DNA of 64,000 bases from Aquitalea aquatica (lineage in GTDB: Bacteria > Pseudomonadota > Gammaproteobacteria > Burkholderiales > Chromobacteriaceae): assembly GCF_013911085.1 (NCBI RefSeq), contig NZ_JACERN010000017.1:124001-188000 (forward strand). The letters are read 5' to 3'. The stretch's first letter is position 1, and each line of letters opens with the position of its first letter. Below the pieces are notes generated by a model. That model searched no databases. It saw nothing but the letters and a program-made list of their open reading frames with translations, and was not told the DNA's origin. Below are positions 50,337-59,931 of the stretch, in pieces. A program made the position numbers and the translations under genes.

Positions 50337-51194
50337 GCGCACCGTCACGGCGGGAGCTGGTGCGCCATCTGGTAGGCAAAGGGCTCAGCGAGCGCCAATC
50401 ACTGCATCTGGCTGGCATGAGCCCCAGCTCATGCCGCTACCAGCCTGCCACCGACCGTAATGCCACGCTGAAAGCGCAGATCATCGCGCTCGCGCAACGG
50501 CACCGACGCTACGGCGCCGGCATGATCTATTTGATGGCTGCCACAAAGTGGCCTTGTGGTCAATCACAAGCGGGTGGACCCGCTTTATGCCGAGGCAGGT
50601 CTGCAAATCCGCCGGTGCAAGCGTAAGAAAATCCCTGTGGCAGACCGTCACCCACTGGCTCGTCCTTTGGCGGCCAATCAGGTCTGGTCGATGGACTTTG
50701 TATTCGACCGAACGGCGGAGGGGCGTGCCATCAAGAATCTGACGATGGTTGACGATGCCACGCATGAAGCCGTCGCCATTGTTCCGGAACGGGCGATGGG
50801 AGGTCTGCAGCTGACCCGCGCCCTCGACCAGTTGGCGAAGACACGTGGCTTGCCCAAAGCCATCCGGACCGATAATGGCAAGGAATTCTGCAGCCGTGCG
50901 ATGTTGAGTTGGGCACATGCCCGTGGGGTTCAGCTCTTTCTCATTGAGCTAGGCAAGCCGAATCAGAACGCTTATAGCGAATCGTTTAATAGGCGTTTCT
51001 GGGATGAGTGCCTGAACGAACACTGGTTCACCAGCCTGCGTCATGCTCAGGTTGTTATCGAAGCCTGGCGAAAGAAATACAACAATGAAAGGCCGAAGAA
51101 AGCACTGGGTGGTTTGACGCCGGCAGCCTATGCCGAATCACTTGCAGAGAAATCAGGTAAATTAAGCTTGGACTCTAAAGCACCCTGCTACTGA
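50330..51194 (+). pseudogene. IS3-family transposase OrfB, frameshifted
   Basis: The N-terminal part (SRRELVRHLVGKGLSERQS, then HRRYGAGMIYL) reads in one frame to about 50540, and the integrase core continues in another from about 50556 (VNHKRVDPLYAEAGLQIRR). A single extra base around 50535-50548 explains the break. The catalytic core itself is intact: DFVFDR, the second Asp in IRTDNGKEF and the Glu in YSESFNRRFWDECL. Without a compensating shift no full OrfAB transposase is made, so this copy is probably immobile. A sequencing error at that point would also explain it. Confidence 0.85.
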
Positions 51195-51253
51195 AAGCGG
51201 GGGACGTCGGCTGACAGGAGATAATTTGAATGGATTTGAATCGCTGAAATAGA

Positions 51254-51279
51254 AAACGCCCAGACTCTGCTGGGCGTTT
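51254..51279 (-). terminator. Terminator of the Gly/Cys tRNA operon
   Basis: AAACGCCCAG/CTGGGCGTTT stem; on the minus strand it ends in TTTTC, about 25 bases after tRNA-Cys. Confidence 0.8.
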
Positions 51280-51304
51280 ACAACCTTGATTTACAAGGAT
51301 TTTT

Positions 51305-51378
51305 TGGAGGCGCGGGCCGGAGTCGAACCGACCTACACGGATTTGCAATCCGGTGCATAACCGCTTTGCTACCGCGCC
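51305..51378 (-). tRNA. tRNA-Cys (anticodon GCA)
   Basis: A 74-base cloverleaf on the minus strand: acceptor GGCGCGG/CCGCGCC, anticodon loop TTGCAAA, T-loop GGTTCGACTCC and encoded CCA. It is the last gene of the cluster with four tRNA-Gly. Confidence 0.95.
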
Positions 51379-51420
51379 GTAGCTTGTGTTCAATCAGCGC
51401 TGTGTCTGACTGATAAATTG

Positions 51421-51496
51421 TGGAGCGGGAAACGAGGCTCGAACTCGCGACCTCAACCTTGGCAAGGTTGCGCTCTACCAACTGAGCTATTCCCGC
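51421..51496 (-). tRNA. tRNA-Gly (anticodon GCC), copy 1
   Basis: A 76-base cloverleaf with acceptor GCGGGAA/TTCCCGC, anticodon loop TTGCCAA and encoded CCA. Identical to the other three copies. Confidence 0.95.
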
Positions 51497-51522
51497 GTCG
51501 CATGGTACTGCTTGAACTGTGA

Positions 51523-51598
51523 TGGAGCGGGAAACGAGGCTCGAACTCGCGACCTCAACCTTGGCAAGGTTGCGCTCTACCAACTGAGCTATTCCCGC
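51523..51598 (-). tRNA. tRNA-Gly (anticodon GCC), copy 2
   Basis: Identical 76-base tRNA-Gly. The 26-base spacer to copy 1 is nearly the same as the spacer between copies 2 and 3 (GTCGCATGGTACTGCTT shared), so the gene was duplicated together with its spacer. Confidence 0.95.
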
Positions 51599-51624
51599 GT
51601 CGCATGGTACTGCTTAAACTGTAG

Positions 51625-51700
51625 TGGAGCGGGAAACGAGGCTCGAACTCGCGACCTCAACCTTGGCAAGGTTGCGCTCTACCAACTGAGCTATTCCCGC
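51625..51700 (-). tRNA. tRNA-Gly (anticodon GCC), copy 3
   Basis: Identical 76-base tRNA-Gly with encoded CCA; the spacer to copy 4 differs (CATTTACAGCGGC), placing copy 4 as the older neighbour. Confidence 0.95.
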
Positions 51701-51728
51701 GTCGCATTTACAGCGGCAAAAGTGATGC

Positions 51729-51804
51729 TGGAGCGGGAAACGAGGCTCGAACTCGCGACCTCAACCTTGGCAAGGTTGCGCTCTACCAACTGAGCTATTC
51801 CCGC
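51729..51804 (-). tRNA. tRNA-Gly (anticodon GCC), copy 4
   Basis: Identical 76-base tRNA-Gly; first in transcription order. It follows the pgsA gene by about 90 bases at 51805-51893, which may hold the operon promoter. Confidence 0.95.
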
Positions 51805-51893
51805 ACTCACACTACTTTTGCTTCTCTTGTCTGCCACCGAAGTGGCGTCGAGAGAGTGCGAATTATAAGGGTTTCTCGAACCCTGTCAACACT

Positions 51894-52475
51894 TCACACA
51901 TCAATTTTTTTACCGGAAAACTCGCGGGCTGCCATACGCAGATAATAAACCATTGACCACAAAGTCAAAATTACTGCGATCACCATGAAAATATTTCCCA
52001 GCAGCAGGCTATTCACTCCTGGCAACAGCGGGCCTGCGTATAGCAGCAGCAGAATAGCCAGCATCTGTGCCGCAGTTTTTAGCTTGCCAATATAGGCCAC
52101 GGCCACGCTGCCACGACTGCCCATCCCCGCCATCCACTCGCGCAAGGCAGAGATAGTAATTTCGCGCCCGATGATGATCATGGCCATCCAGCCAGGGGTT
52201 CGCCCCATCTCAACCAGCAGTATCAATGCCGCCGCGACAATGAGCTTGTCGGCCACCGGATCCAGAAAGGCACCAAAGGCTGAGGTTTGCCCCAGCTTGC
52301 GCGCCAGAAACCCGTCCAGCCAGTCAGTCCAGGCCGCGAGAAAAAAAATCATGGCCCCTACATTATTGCGGTCACTGGCATGTAGCACGGTATCCGGCAA
52401 AAAAAACACGGCAACGCAGAGCGGTATCAGTGCTACACGTAACCAGGTAAGGAAAATCGGCAAGTTGAAGGGCAT
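51894..52475 (-). CDS. pgsA: Phosphatidylglycerophosphate synthase (CDP-diacylglycerol-glycerol-3-phosphate transferase)
   Basis: The 193-residue integral membrane enzyme makes phosphatidylglycerophosphate. The CDP-alcohol phosphatidyltransferase motif is complete: DWLDGFLARKLG, then GAFLDPVADK, giving the conserved D-x2-DG-x2-AR-x8-G-x3-D-x3-D pattern at about residues 50-75. Membrane segments include FLTWLRVALIPLCVAVFFLP, MLAILLLLYAGPLLPGVNSL and IFMVIAVILTLWSMVYYL. It stands 24 bases after uvrC, in the common uvrC-pgsA order, and before the tRNA-Gly genes. Confidence 0.96.
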   Translation of the reverse strand: MPFNLPIFLTWLRVALIPLCVAVFFLPDTVLHASDRNNVGAMIFFLAAWTDWLDGFLARKLGQTSAFGAFLDPVADKLIVAAALILLVEMGRTPGWMAMIIIGREITISALREWMAGMGSRGSVAVAYIGKLKTAAQMLAILLLLYAGPLLPGVNSLLLGNIFMVIAVILTLWSMVYYLRMAAREFSGKKIDV

Positions 52476-52499
52476 GTGGTTAATCTGCTTATGTTTTGT

Positions 52500-54305
52500 T
52501 CAATGCAGCGCGTGGTAAATCTTTTCCGCCAACGTCCTGCTGATGCCATCCACCAGCGCCAGCTCATCCACACTGGCCGCCACCACACCGCGCAAGCCAC
52601 CAAACCTCAACAGTAGTTGCTGACGACGTTTGGCACCGATACCCGGTATATCCTCCAATGTGGAGGCTGTCCGGGCCTTGGCACGGCGGGCACGATGGCC
52701 GGTGATGGCAAAGCGGTGTGCTTCATCGCGTATGGTCTGGATCAGATGCAAGGCAGGATGATCACTGCGCAATTGTAACGTCTTTTGCTGATAAGGGAGG
52801 ATGAGCGTTTCCAGACCGGGTTTGCGTTCTTCCCCTTTGGCCACGCCGATGATGGGCAAGCTCAGCCCCAGCTCGGCAAATACCTCGACCGCAACGCCAA
52901 CCTGCCCCTTGCCGCCATCGATCAGTACTGCATCAGGCAGCAGCCCCTCGCCTGCCGCCAGCTTGCTGTAGCGGCGTGTCAGGACTTCGCGCATGGCGGC
53001 ATAGTCATCCCCCGCCTTGGCGGTTTCAATATTGAAACGGCGATACTGGCTGGGCTGCATGCTTTCCTTGTCATAGACCACACAGGAAGCCACCGTGGCC
53101 TCACCCATGGTGTGGCTGATATCGAAACACTCGAGCCGTTCCACCCCCTCCAGCCCGAGTGCTTCGTTGAGCTGCACCACCCGATGATGCTGGGTCGCCT
53201 TGCTGCTGTGGCGCTGCTGAATGGCCAGCATGGCATTTTTCTCCGCCATTTCCAGCCATACGCGACGCTCGCTGATGGGATTGCTGACCAGATGCACTTT
53301 GCGTTCGGATTGTTCTTCTAGCGTTTGCCGCAGTGCCACGGACACTTCGCCATTGAAGATGATGACCGGAGGCATGGGCGCGCCCAGATAGTGCTGGGCA
53401 AGGAAGGCATCCAGATTGGCCCCGGCATCGTCATCTTGCGCCCCCTGTGGGAAGAAGCTCTTGTCTCCCAGGTGACGACCACCACGAATCATGACCAGAT
53501 TGATGCACACCAGCCCACCCTCTGCCGCAACAGCCACCACATCGCAATCAAGCTGGCTGGAATTGCTGGAGACAAACTGCTTTTCCTGCACTCGGCTCAG
53601 CGCCTGCACCTGATCGCGCAGTTCCGCTGCCTGCTCGAACTCCAACTGCTCGGCGGCCTGCTCCATGCGGGCGGTCAGGCTGTCGATCAGTTCGCTTTGC
53701 CTGCCTTGCAGGAAAGCCACTGCGCTTTGCACATCGTTGCGGTAATCCTCGGCCGAGACATGCTCGACACAGGGACCGGAGCAGCGTTTGATCTGATAAA
53801 GCAGACAGGGGCGTGAGCGATTGGCGAAGACCGCATCTTCACAGGTACGCAAACGGAACACTTTTTGCAGGATCTGAATGCTTTCCCGTACGGCATAGCT
53901 ATTGGGATAAGGACCAAAATACTGATGGGGCTTTTTCGGCTCACCACGGTAATAAGCCATTTGCGGGTAGTCATGGCCGGTCAGCATCAGGTAGGGGTAG
54001 GACTTGTCATCCCGAAACAGGATGTTGTACTTGGGGGCCAGCGCCTTGATCAGGTTGTTTTCCAGAATCAGCGCCTCCGCTTCCGAACGGGTAACGGTGG
54101 TTTCGATGCTGGCAATCTGTCGCACCATCAACTGGATGCGCGGCGACAGGTCGCTTTTCTGGAAATAGGAACTGACCCGTTTTTTCAGGTCGATGGCCTT
54201 GCCTACATAAAGCACATTGCCCGACGTATCGAACATGCGATAGACGCCGGGCAAATTCGGAAGGCTGGCCAGTAGCGATGGGTAATCGAATACGCTGGCG
54301 GACAC
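52500..54305 (-). CDS. uvrC: Excinuclease ABC subunit C
   Basis: A 601-residue nuclease for nucleotide excision repair. The N-terminal GIY-YIG domain ([20 protein letters not shown]) cuts 3' to the lesion. A UVR motif ([20 protein letters not shown]) binds UvrB. The C-terminal RNase-H-like domain ([36 protein letters not shown]) cuts 5', and tandem HhH motifs ([20 protein letters not shown]) end the protein. The GTG at 54305 shares its G with the upstream stop (TAGTG) and gives the usual N-terminal length; a GTG at 54317 in the same frame is the alternative. Confidence 0.95.
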   Translation of the reverse strand: MSASVFDYPSLLASLPNLPGVYRMFDTSGNVLYVGKAIDLKKRVSSYFQKSDLSPRIQLMVRQIASIETTVTRSEAEALILENNLIKALAPKYNILFRDDKSYPYLMLTGHDYPQMAYYRGEPKKPHQYFGPYPNSYAVRESIQILQKVFRLRTCEDAVFANRSRPCLLYQIKRCSGPCVEHVSAEDYRNDVQSAVAFLQGRQSELIDSLTARMEQAAEQLEFEQAAELRDQVQALSRVQEKQFVSSNSSQLDCDVVAVAAEGGLVCINLVMIRGGRHLGDKSFFPQGAQDDDAGANLDAFLAQHYLGAPMPPVIIFNGEVSVALRQTLEEQSERKVHLVSNPISERRVWLEMAEKNAMLAIQQRHSSKATQHHRVVQLNEALGLEGVERLECFDISHTMGEATVASCVVYDKESMQPSQYRRFNIETAKAGDDYAAMREVLTRRYSKLAAGEGLLPDAVLIDGGKGQVGVAVEVFAELGLSLPIIGVAKGEERKPGLETLILPYQQKTLQLRSDHPALHLIQTIRDEAHRFAITGHRARRAKARTASTLEDIPGIGAKRRQQLLLRFGGLRGVVAASVDELALVDGISRTLAEKIYHALH

Positions 54306-54739
54306 TACTTGTTGCACCAGCTGGCTACATTTTGCTGGGCTGCTTGCAATAATTCACTGCGCTGGCTGTCCGTTGCCAGGGCATTACTACCTGGCATCTT
54401 GACTCGACCACCTTGCTGCAGCGCAGCCAGATTGTTCCGTGCGTTCTTGCAGTTTTCCTGCGCTGTTTTTTTGTTCTGTTCTTTTATCTTGGCGTTTTCA
54501 GCATCGATCTCGGCGTTTTTCTTTTCAACATCGTTGAGTGCTGTCGTCTTGGGGGCTTTGGCTGGTGCAGATGCAGCTGCCGATGCCCGTACATTCAGCT
54601 GCTTTGCCTTGGCTCCCGGCGGCGGCTGATCGGAAAAGACGGTTTTGCCGTTGGCATCAACGTACTGGTACACCTCGGCCATGGCCGGGGCCGACAGCAA
54701 AAATGCAACAAGCACACTCAGAATCGCACGGGTTTTCAT
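54305..54739 (-). CDS. DUF4124 periplasmic protein
   Basis: A 144-residue protein with a signal peptide ([18 protein letters not shown], cleaved before EVYQYVD) and the DUF4124 core [20 protein letters not shown] (about residues 23-42), followed by an Ala/Lys helical tail with two Cys (ENCKNA and VASWCNK). Such proteins are common in Beta- and Gammaproteobacteria and have no firm function. Start ATG 54739 creates the signal peptide. It heads the minus-strand unit with uvrC and pgsA, and is divergent from guaB. Confidence 0.85.
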   Translation of the reverse strand: MKTRAILSVLVAFLLSAPAMAEVYQYVDANGKTVFSDQPPPGAKAKQLNVRASAAASAPAKAPKTTALNDVEKKNAEIDAENAKIKEQNKKTAQENCKNARNNLAALQQGGRVKMPGSNALATDSQRSELLQAAQQNVASWCNK

Positions 54740-54816
54740 TCTTTGGTGTCCTAAGCTCAAACACGCTGATTGTACGGTGTCGGGACGCTGATCGCAAAAA
54801 CAAGCGACAGCATTTT

Positions 54817-56336
<1,520 letters not shown>

Positions 56337-56372
56337 TCCTTAGTCGCCAGCGGCCGTCAGACCGCTGGACGA

Positions 56373-56408
56373 TCAAAAGCCCGCGTCGCAAGACACGGGC
56401 TTTTTTTG
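56373..56408 (+). terminator. guaB terminator
   Basis: AAAGCCCG and CGGGCTTT form a stem around a 12-base loop, followed by TTTT. Confidence 0.85.
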
Positions 56409-56418
56409 TTGCCCCCGC

Positions 56419-56904
56419 TCAGGCCAGTGGTAGTAGCAAGCGCGTACGCAGCAAGGCTGGTGGGGTATCCTGCGGTGCGTTCAATGCCTCATCCAGCAAA
56501 GGCCGCTGGCCAAATTGCTCACCGCTGCCGGGCAACCATTCCTGCAGCAGCCAGTTCCAGCCCCCGGCTAGTCCCTGATACGGTCCTTGATGCACAATGC
56601 TGGCATAGCGCCCTGCAGCCAGCTCGCCATAAACAAAACCCAGTTCTTCCACTTCGGCAGGGGTGAGTGACAAAGCCGGTGGCGGCGTGAGGCAAGCTGC
56701 TGCGCGCAATGCCTGCGGCGCAACCGCGGCGGGGTCATCCAGATACTGCCCGAATGCGCGCACAGCTTGCGGGCCTGTCCCATGCTGCTGCAACAGCGTG
56801 CGCAAGGCGGCAAAAGCAGCAGCAATGCCGGAATACGGCCCTTGATGCGGTTTCATCAGCACCGGCAGCGGCTGTTCATAATGGATGATTTCTACCTGAT
56901 ACAT
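56419..56904 (-). CDS. Stand-alone GyrI-like/AraC-effector-binding domain protein
   Basis: The 161-residue protein consists only of the GyrI-like small-molecule-binding fold: VEIIHYEQPLPVLMKPHQGP, YSGIAAAFAALRTLLQQHG, AFGQYLDDPAAVAPQALRAA, then AAGRYASIVHQGPYQGLAGG and WNWLLQEWLPGSGEQFGQRP. It is paralogous along its whole length to the C-terminal half of the AraC-type regulator immediately upstream (13 bases). It may sequester the same ligand, act as an antagonist, or be an esterase-like or gyrase-inhibitor-like protein. Both probably form one operon. Confidence 0.85.
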   Translation of the reverse strand: MYQVEIIHYEQPLPVLMKPHQGPYSGIAAAFAALRTLLQQHGTGPQAVRAFGQYLDDPAAVAPQALRAAACLTPPPALSLTPAEVEELGFVYGELAAGRYASIVHQGPYQGLAGGWNWLLQEWLPGSGEQFGQRPLLDEALNAPQDTPPALLRTRLLLPLA

Positions 56905-56917
56905 GACGGGCTCCGGT

Positions 56918-57790
56918 TTAATCTTGCAAGGCCAGCAGCAGGCGGCTGCGCAGCTGAGTGGGCGGCGTATTGTAAGGGGAGTTCAGATACTGCTCGAGGC
57001 AAGGCAGATCGGCGGGCTCCTCACCGCTTTGCGGCAACCAGTGGCGATACAACTGATCCCATGCTGTTTTCAGTTCGGCATAAGGCCCCACATGCTCCAG
57101 GCAAGCGTAGCGGCTAGCCGGGATTTCACCGCGCGAAAAACCTTGCGCCGCCAGCGCAGCATCACCCAGGCTGAATCCGCTGGGCAGGCTGACACTGGCG
57201 ATGGAACGCAAATCCGCCGCTGCCACCTGGTCCGGATCATCCAGATACTGGCCGAACACCTGCAAGGGTTCGCCGCCAGCCGGCATGGGCCCCACCAAAG
57301 CATGCAGGGCATCAAAAGCCTGCCCTATCCCCATATACGGCCCGCGATGATGCCGCTGCAATACCGGCATGGCGGGTAACAAGATGATGCTGACGCTGTG
57401 CATGACACGCTCCTGTAAAGTGGTGGGCATGAGCAAACGTCGCTGACGATAGCGTCCAGGCGTCTCACCGTAATGCTTGCCAAAGGCCCGCACGAAAGCA
57501 GCACTGCTACCGTAACCGGCGCGGCTGGCAATGACAGGTAGCGCTCGTCGGCCTGCCGCCAATTCACCAGCTGCCCGGTGCAACAGCATGCGCTGCCGGC
57601 TCTGGCTCAGCGTCTCGCCCATCAGCGCATGAAACAAGCGATGAAAGTGGTAGGGCGAGAAGCAGGCCTCCTCAGCCAGCCGCTCCAGCGAAACGGGTTG
57701 ATCAAGATGCCGCCACAGGTAGTCCAGTGCGCGCATCAGGCGCTGTGAATACAGGGTGCCGGGGCCGTGCTGGCGATAGGGTTTGCTCAT
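56918..57790 (-). CDS. AraC-family regulator with GyrI-like effector domain
   Basis: A 290-residue Rob/SoxS-like regulator. The N-terminal AraC DNA-binding domain covers about residues 15-112: ALDYLWRHLDQPVSLERLAE, EACFSPYHFHRLFHALMGET, ASRAGYGSSAAFVRAFGKHY, then GETPGRYR. The C-terminal GyrI-like ligand domain is at about 125-290 (ILLPAMPVLQRHHRGPYMGI, FGQYLDDPDQVAAADLR, GEIPASRYACLEHVGPYAEL). Ligand unknown. It precedes a stand-alone copy of its own ligand domain, and could control itself and that gene. Confidence 0.92.
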   Translation of the reverse strand: MSKPYRQHGPGTLYSQRLMRALDYLWRHLDQPVSLERLAEEACFSPYHFHRLFHALMGETLSQSRQRMLLHRAAGELAAGRRALPVIASRAGYGSSAAFVRAFGKHYGETPGRYRQRRLLMPTTLQERVMHSVSIILLPAMPVLQRHHRGPYMGIGQAFDALHALVGPMPAGGEPLQVFGQYLDDPDQVAAADLRSIASVSLPSGFSLGDAALAAQGFSRGEIPASRYACLEHVGPYAELKTAWDQLYRHWLPQSGEEPADLPCLEQYLNSPYNTPPTQLRSRLLLALQD

Positions 57791-57987
57791 GACGGACAGT
57801 CTAGGTGAGAGGCATTGATCGATTTTGCGATTCTAGCTTGCTCCTTCTGCGCGATACACATTTGTCCGGAGACATCCTCCTGTCTCTCCACCACATGCAA
57901 ATAGCCCCCTTCCCCACCATTCATGGTGAGCACACCCGTATTTTTTCGTACACTAACTCCCCGCCTACCCCAGACGATTAGCCAGCC

Positions 57988-58860
57988 ATGCCCCTTATTC
58001 AGCCCAGCCGCAGTGAATTCATCACCCTGAACCAGCACTGCTATCATCTGCGCCACTGGGGTGAGCCCAGCGCGCCCTTATTGGTCATGCTGCATGGCTG
58101 GATGGATAGCTCGGCCACTTTCCAGTTTCTGGTCGATGCCCTGCCCGGGTGCTGGCATGTGGTGGCGCCTGATTGGCGCGGCTTTGGCGACAGCGACTGG
58201 AATCAGGGCAGCTATTACTTTCCCGACTATCTGGCCGATCTGGATGCCCTGCTGAGCCACTTATCCCCCCAACAGCCAGTACGGCTGCTGGGGCACAGCA
58301 TGGGAGCAATGATTGCCGGCATCTACGCCGGTGTGCGCCCGGAACGCATCGAACGCCTGTCGCTGGTGGAGGGCTTTGGCCTGAATGCCACTCGCCCCGC
58401 CGAAGCACCGGGCCGCTATGCCCGCTGGTTGCGCGAGCGGCGTGATACCCCCAGCTTCAATGCACTGGGGCAACTGGAAGATGTTGCCAGCAAACTGATC
58501 GAACGCAATCCGCGGCTGAATACGGCACGGGCACACTGGCTGGCCACCATGCTGACGCGTGAGCAGGATGACGGACAGCTGGTTTACCGCGCCGATCCGC
58601 GCCACAAAATGGTTAATCCAGTACTTTACCGGCTAGAAGAAGCCAAGTGCTGCTGGCAGCGCATTACATCACCCGTGCAGTGGGTGATGGGCGGTGATAT
58701 GTGGGACCATCCCATGGCCAAAGGCGTGCTGGACACGCTACCGGAACGGCGAGCCTGCTTTGCCCTATTGCAGGAGAGCGTCGTTGCCGATGCGGGTCAC
58801 ATGATCCAGTGGGAGCAGCCATCAGCGCTGGCAGAAGAGATTCAGTCCTTCCTGATTTAA
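57988..58860 (+). CDS. Alpha/beta hydrolase
   Basis: The 290-residue hydrolase shows the oxyanion-hole HGWMDSSATF, VVAPDWRGFGDSDW, the nucleophile elbow GHSMGA (Ser near residue 108), a probable acid in VMGGDMWDH and the catalytic His in DAGHMIQWEQP. The cap region is short and helical. The substrate cannot be told from sequence: esterase, epoxide hydrolase-like and C-C hydrolase functions are possible. The 57791-57987 gap holds promoters for this gene and the divergent AraC regulator. Confidence 0.88.
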   Translation: MPLIQPSRSEFITLNQHCYHLRHWGEPSAPLLVMLHGWMDSSATFQFLVDALPGCWHVVAPDWRGFGDSDWNQGSYYFPDYLADLDALLSHLSPQQPVRLLGHSMGAMIAGIYAGVRPERIERLSLVEGFGLNATRPAEAPGRYARWLRERRDTPSFNALGQLEDVASKLIERNPRLNTARAHWLATMLTREQDDGQLVYRADPRHKMVNPVLYRLEEAKCCWQRITSPVQWVMGGDMWDHPMAKGVLDTLPERRACFALLQESVVADAGHMIQWEQPSALAEEIQSFLI

Positions 58861-59001
58861 GCTGCCACCAAGCCCGATTGAAGACCCGGCCCACATAGGC
58901 TTGAGCATGGTCAATATTTAGCAGATAGCCAATAAGATGACCTAACGTATGGCGGGAAGGCTGATAAAATAAATGGAAATCATCTCCACATAGCATCCAG
59001 C

Positions 59002-59859
59002 ATGACGCCACTGATCAGTACCGACGAGCGTGACGAGCTCCTGAAAAATTTGGTTATCCCTCCGCGTCCGGATGTGCTGGACAAGCTGCTGGGACTTCGC
59101 AATGACCCGGATGTCACACTGCAAAAGCTGGACGACATCATCAGTGAAGACTTGGCCTTGTGTGTTGCCATGCTCAAGGCTGCCAATACACCCATTCTCG
59201 GCCGTGGTCGCCACATTACCTCCATTCATCAGGCCATCAGCCTGCTGGGGGTGAAAAATGTGGTCAGCCTGGTCAGCGGTCTGGTATTGCGCACCCGACT
59301 GACGGCGGAAACACCGCCAGCGTTGGAGCAATTCTGGGATAACACCTTGCAGATTGCCGCGATCAGCGCCGCACTGTGCGACAAGATCGTGCATGTCCCG
59401 GATGACTGCCAGAGCTTTGCCCTGTTTCACAGCTGTGGCATGGCCATCATGCTGATGCGTTTTCCCAGCTACAGCCGCACGCTGCGGCTGGTGGAAATGG
59501 CCAGCGACGACCGGGTTGGCCTGGTCGAACAGGAACTGCATGGCACCCGCCATGATGTGGTCGGCTACTTGGTTGCCCGCAGCTGGAACATGCCGGAAAA
59601 CTTTGCCAAAGCGATTCTGATGCAGAACGACGACACGGTCATGGCCACCGGACCTGATGCCCCGCTGGATCATGATGGCCGCATGATGGTGGCAGTCACC
59701 CGGGCGGCACGCCATGTCTGGCGCACGCTGACACCGGACAAGGAAGACGCCGGCTGGGATGCACGCAAGGATGAAGTGCTGAATTATCTGGGCATGTCGG
59801 ACGTAGAATTTGAAGACTGGGTCGATGCCATGCATCTGGAACTGGCCGTCGCCGGCTAA
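59002..59859 (+). CDS. HDOD-domain signalling protein
   Basis: The 285-residue protein is a single HDOD domain: LKNLVIPPRPDVLDKLLGLR, LQKLDDIISEDLALCVAMLK, AANTPILGRGRHITSIHQAI, SLLGVKNVVSLVSGLV, FHSCGMAIMLMRFPSYS. The HD metal residues are replaced (FHSCG instead of HDIG-type), as typical for HDOD proteins that act as non-catalytic scaffolds in stress or motility signalling. No receiver or GGDEF domain is attached. It is monocistronic with a strong terminator. Confidence 0.88.
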   Translation: MTPLISTDERDELLKNLVIPPRPDVLDKLLGLRNDPDVTLQKLDDIISEDLALCVAMLKAANTPILGRGRHITSIHQAISLLGVKNVVSLVSGLVLRTRLTAETPPALEQFWDNTLQIAAISAALCDKIVHVPDDCQSFALFHSCGMAIMLMRFPSYSRTLRLVEMASDDRVGLVEQELHGTRHDVVGYLVARSWNMPENFAKAILMQNDDTVMATGPDAPLDHDGRMMVAVTRAARHVWRTLTPDKEDAGWDARKDEVLNYLGMSDVEFEDWVDAMHLELAVAG

Positions 59860-59878
59860 GCACCCAACCTCTCGCCAT

Positions 59879-59914
59879 AAAAAAACCGCGACTCACCATG
59901 GCCGCGGTTTTTTT
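59879..59914. terminator. Terminator between convergent HDOD and carboxypeptidase genes
   Basis: AAAAAAACCGCG and CGCGGTTTTTTT form a stem with A and T tracts, usable in both directions. Confidence 0.85.
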
Positions 59915-59931
59915 ATGCTCGGAGCAAGGCG

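Larger units (their letters stand above)
50023..51194 (+). mobile_element. IS3-family insertion sequence (defective)
   Basis: Imperfect inverted repeats bound the element: left TGAGTAGCA...CTTTAGAGTCCAA (from 50023) against the complement of the right end TCAGTAGCA...CTTTAGAGTCCAA (to 51194). Inside are orfA and a frame-disrupted orfB with an IS3-type DDE integrase core. An A AAA AAG slip site sits at the orfA/orfB overlap. Flanks show no matching short target duplication, so one flank may have been rearranged. It lies between the fimbrial operon and a tRNA cluster. Confidence 0.85.

Noticed and set aside
51421-51804. Regularly spaced near-identical units resembling a CRISPR array
   Set aside because: The repeats are four identical 76-base tRNA-Gly genes with short spacers; no cas gene is present.
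57787-58056. Minus-strand frame between the AraC regulator and the alpha/beta hydrolase
   Set aside because: Poor ribosome site, no protein-like pattern and overlap with the hydrolase start.
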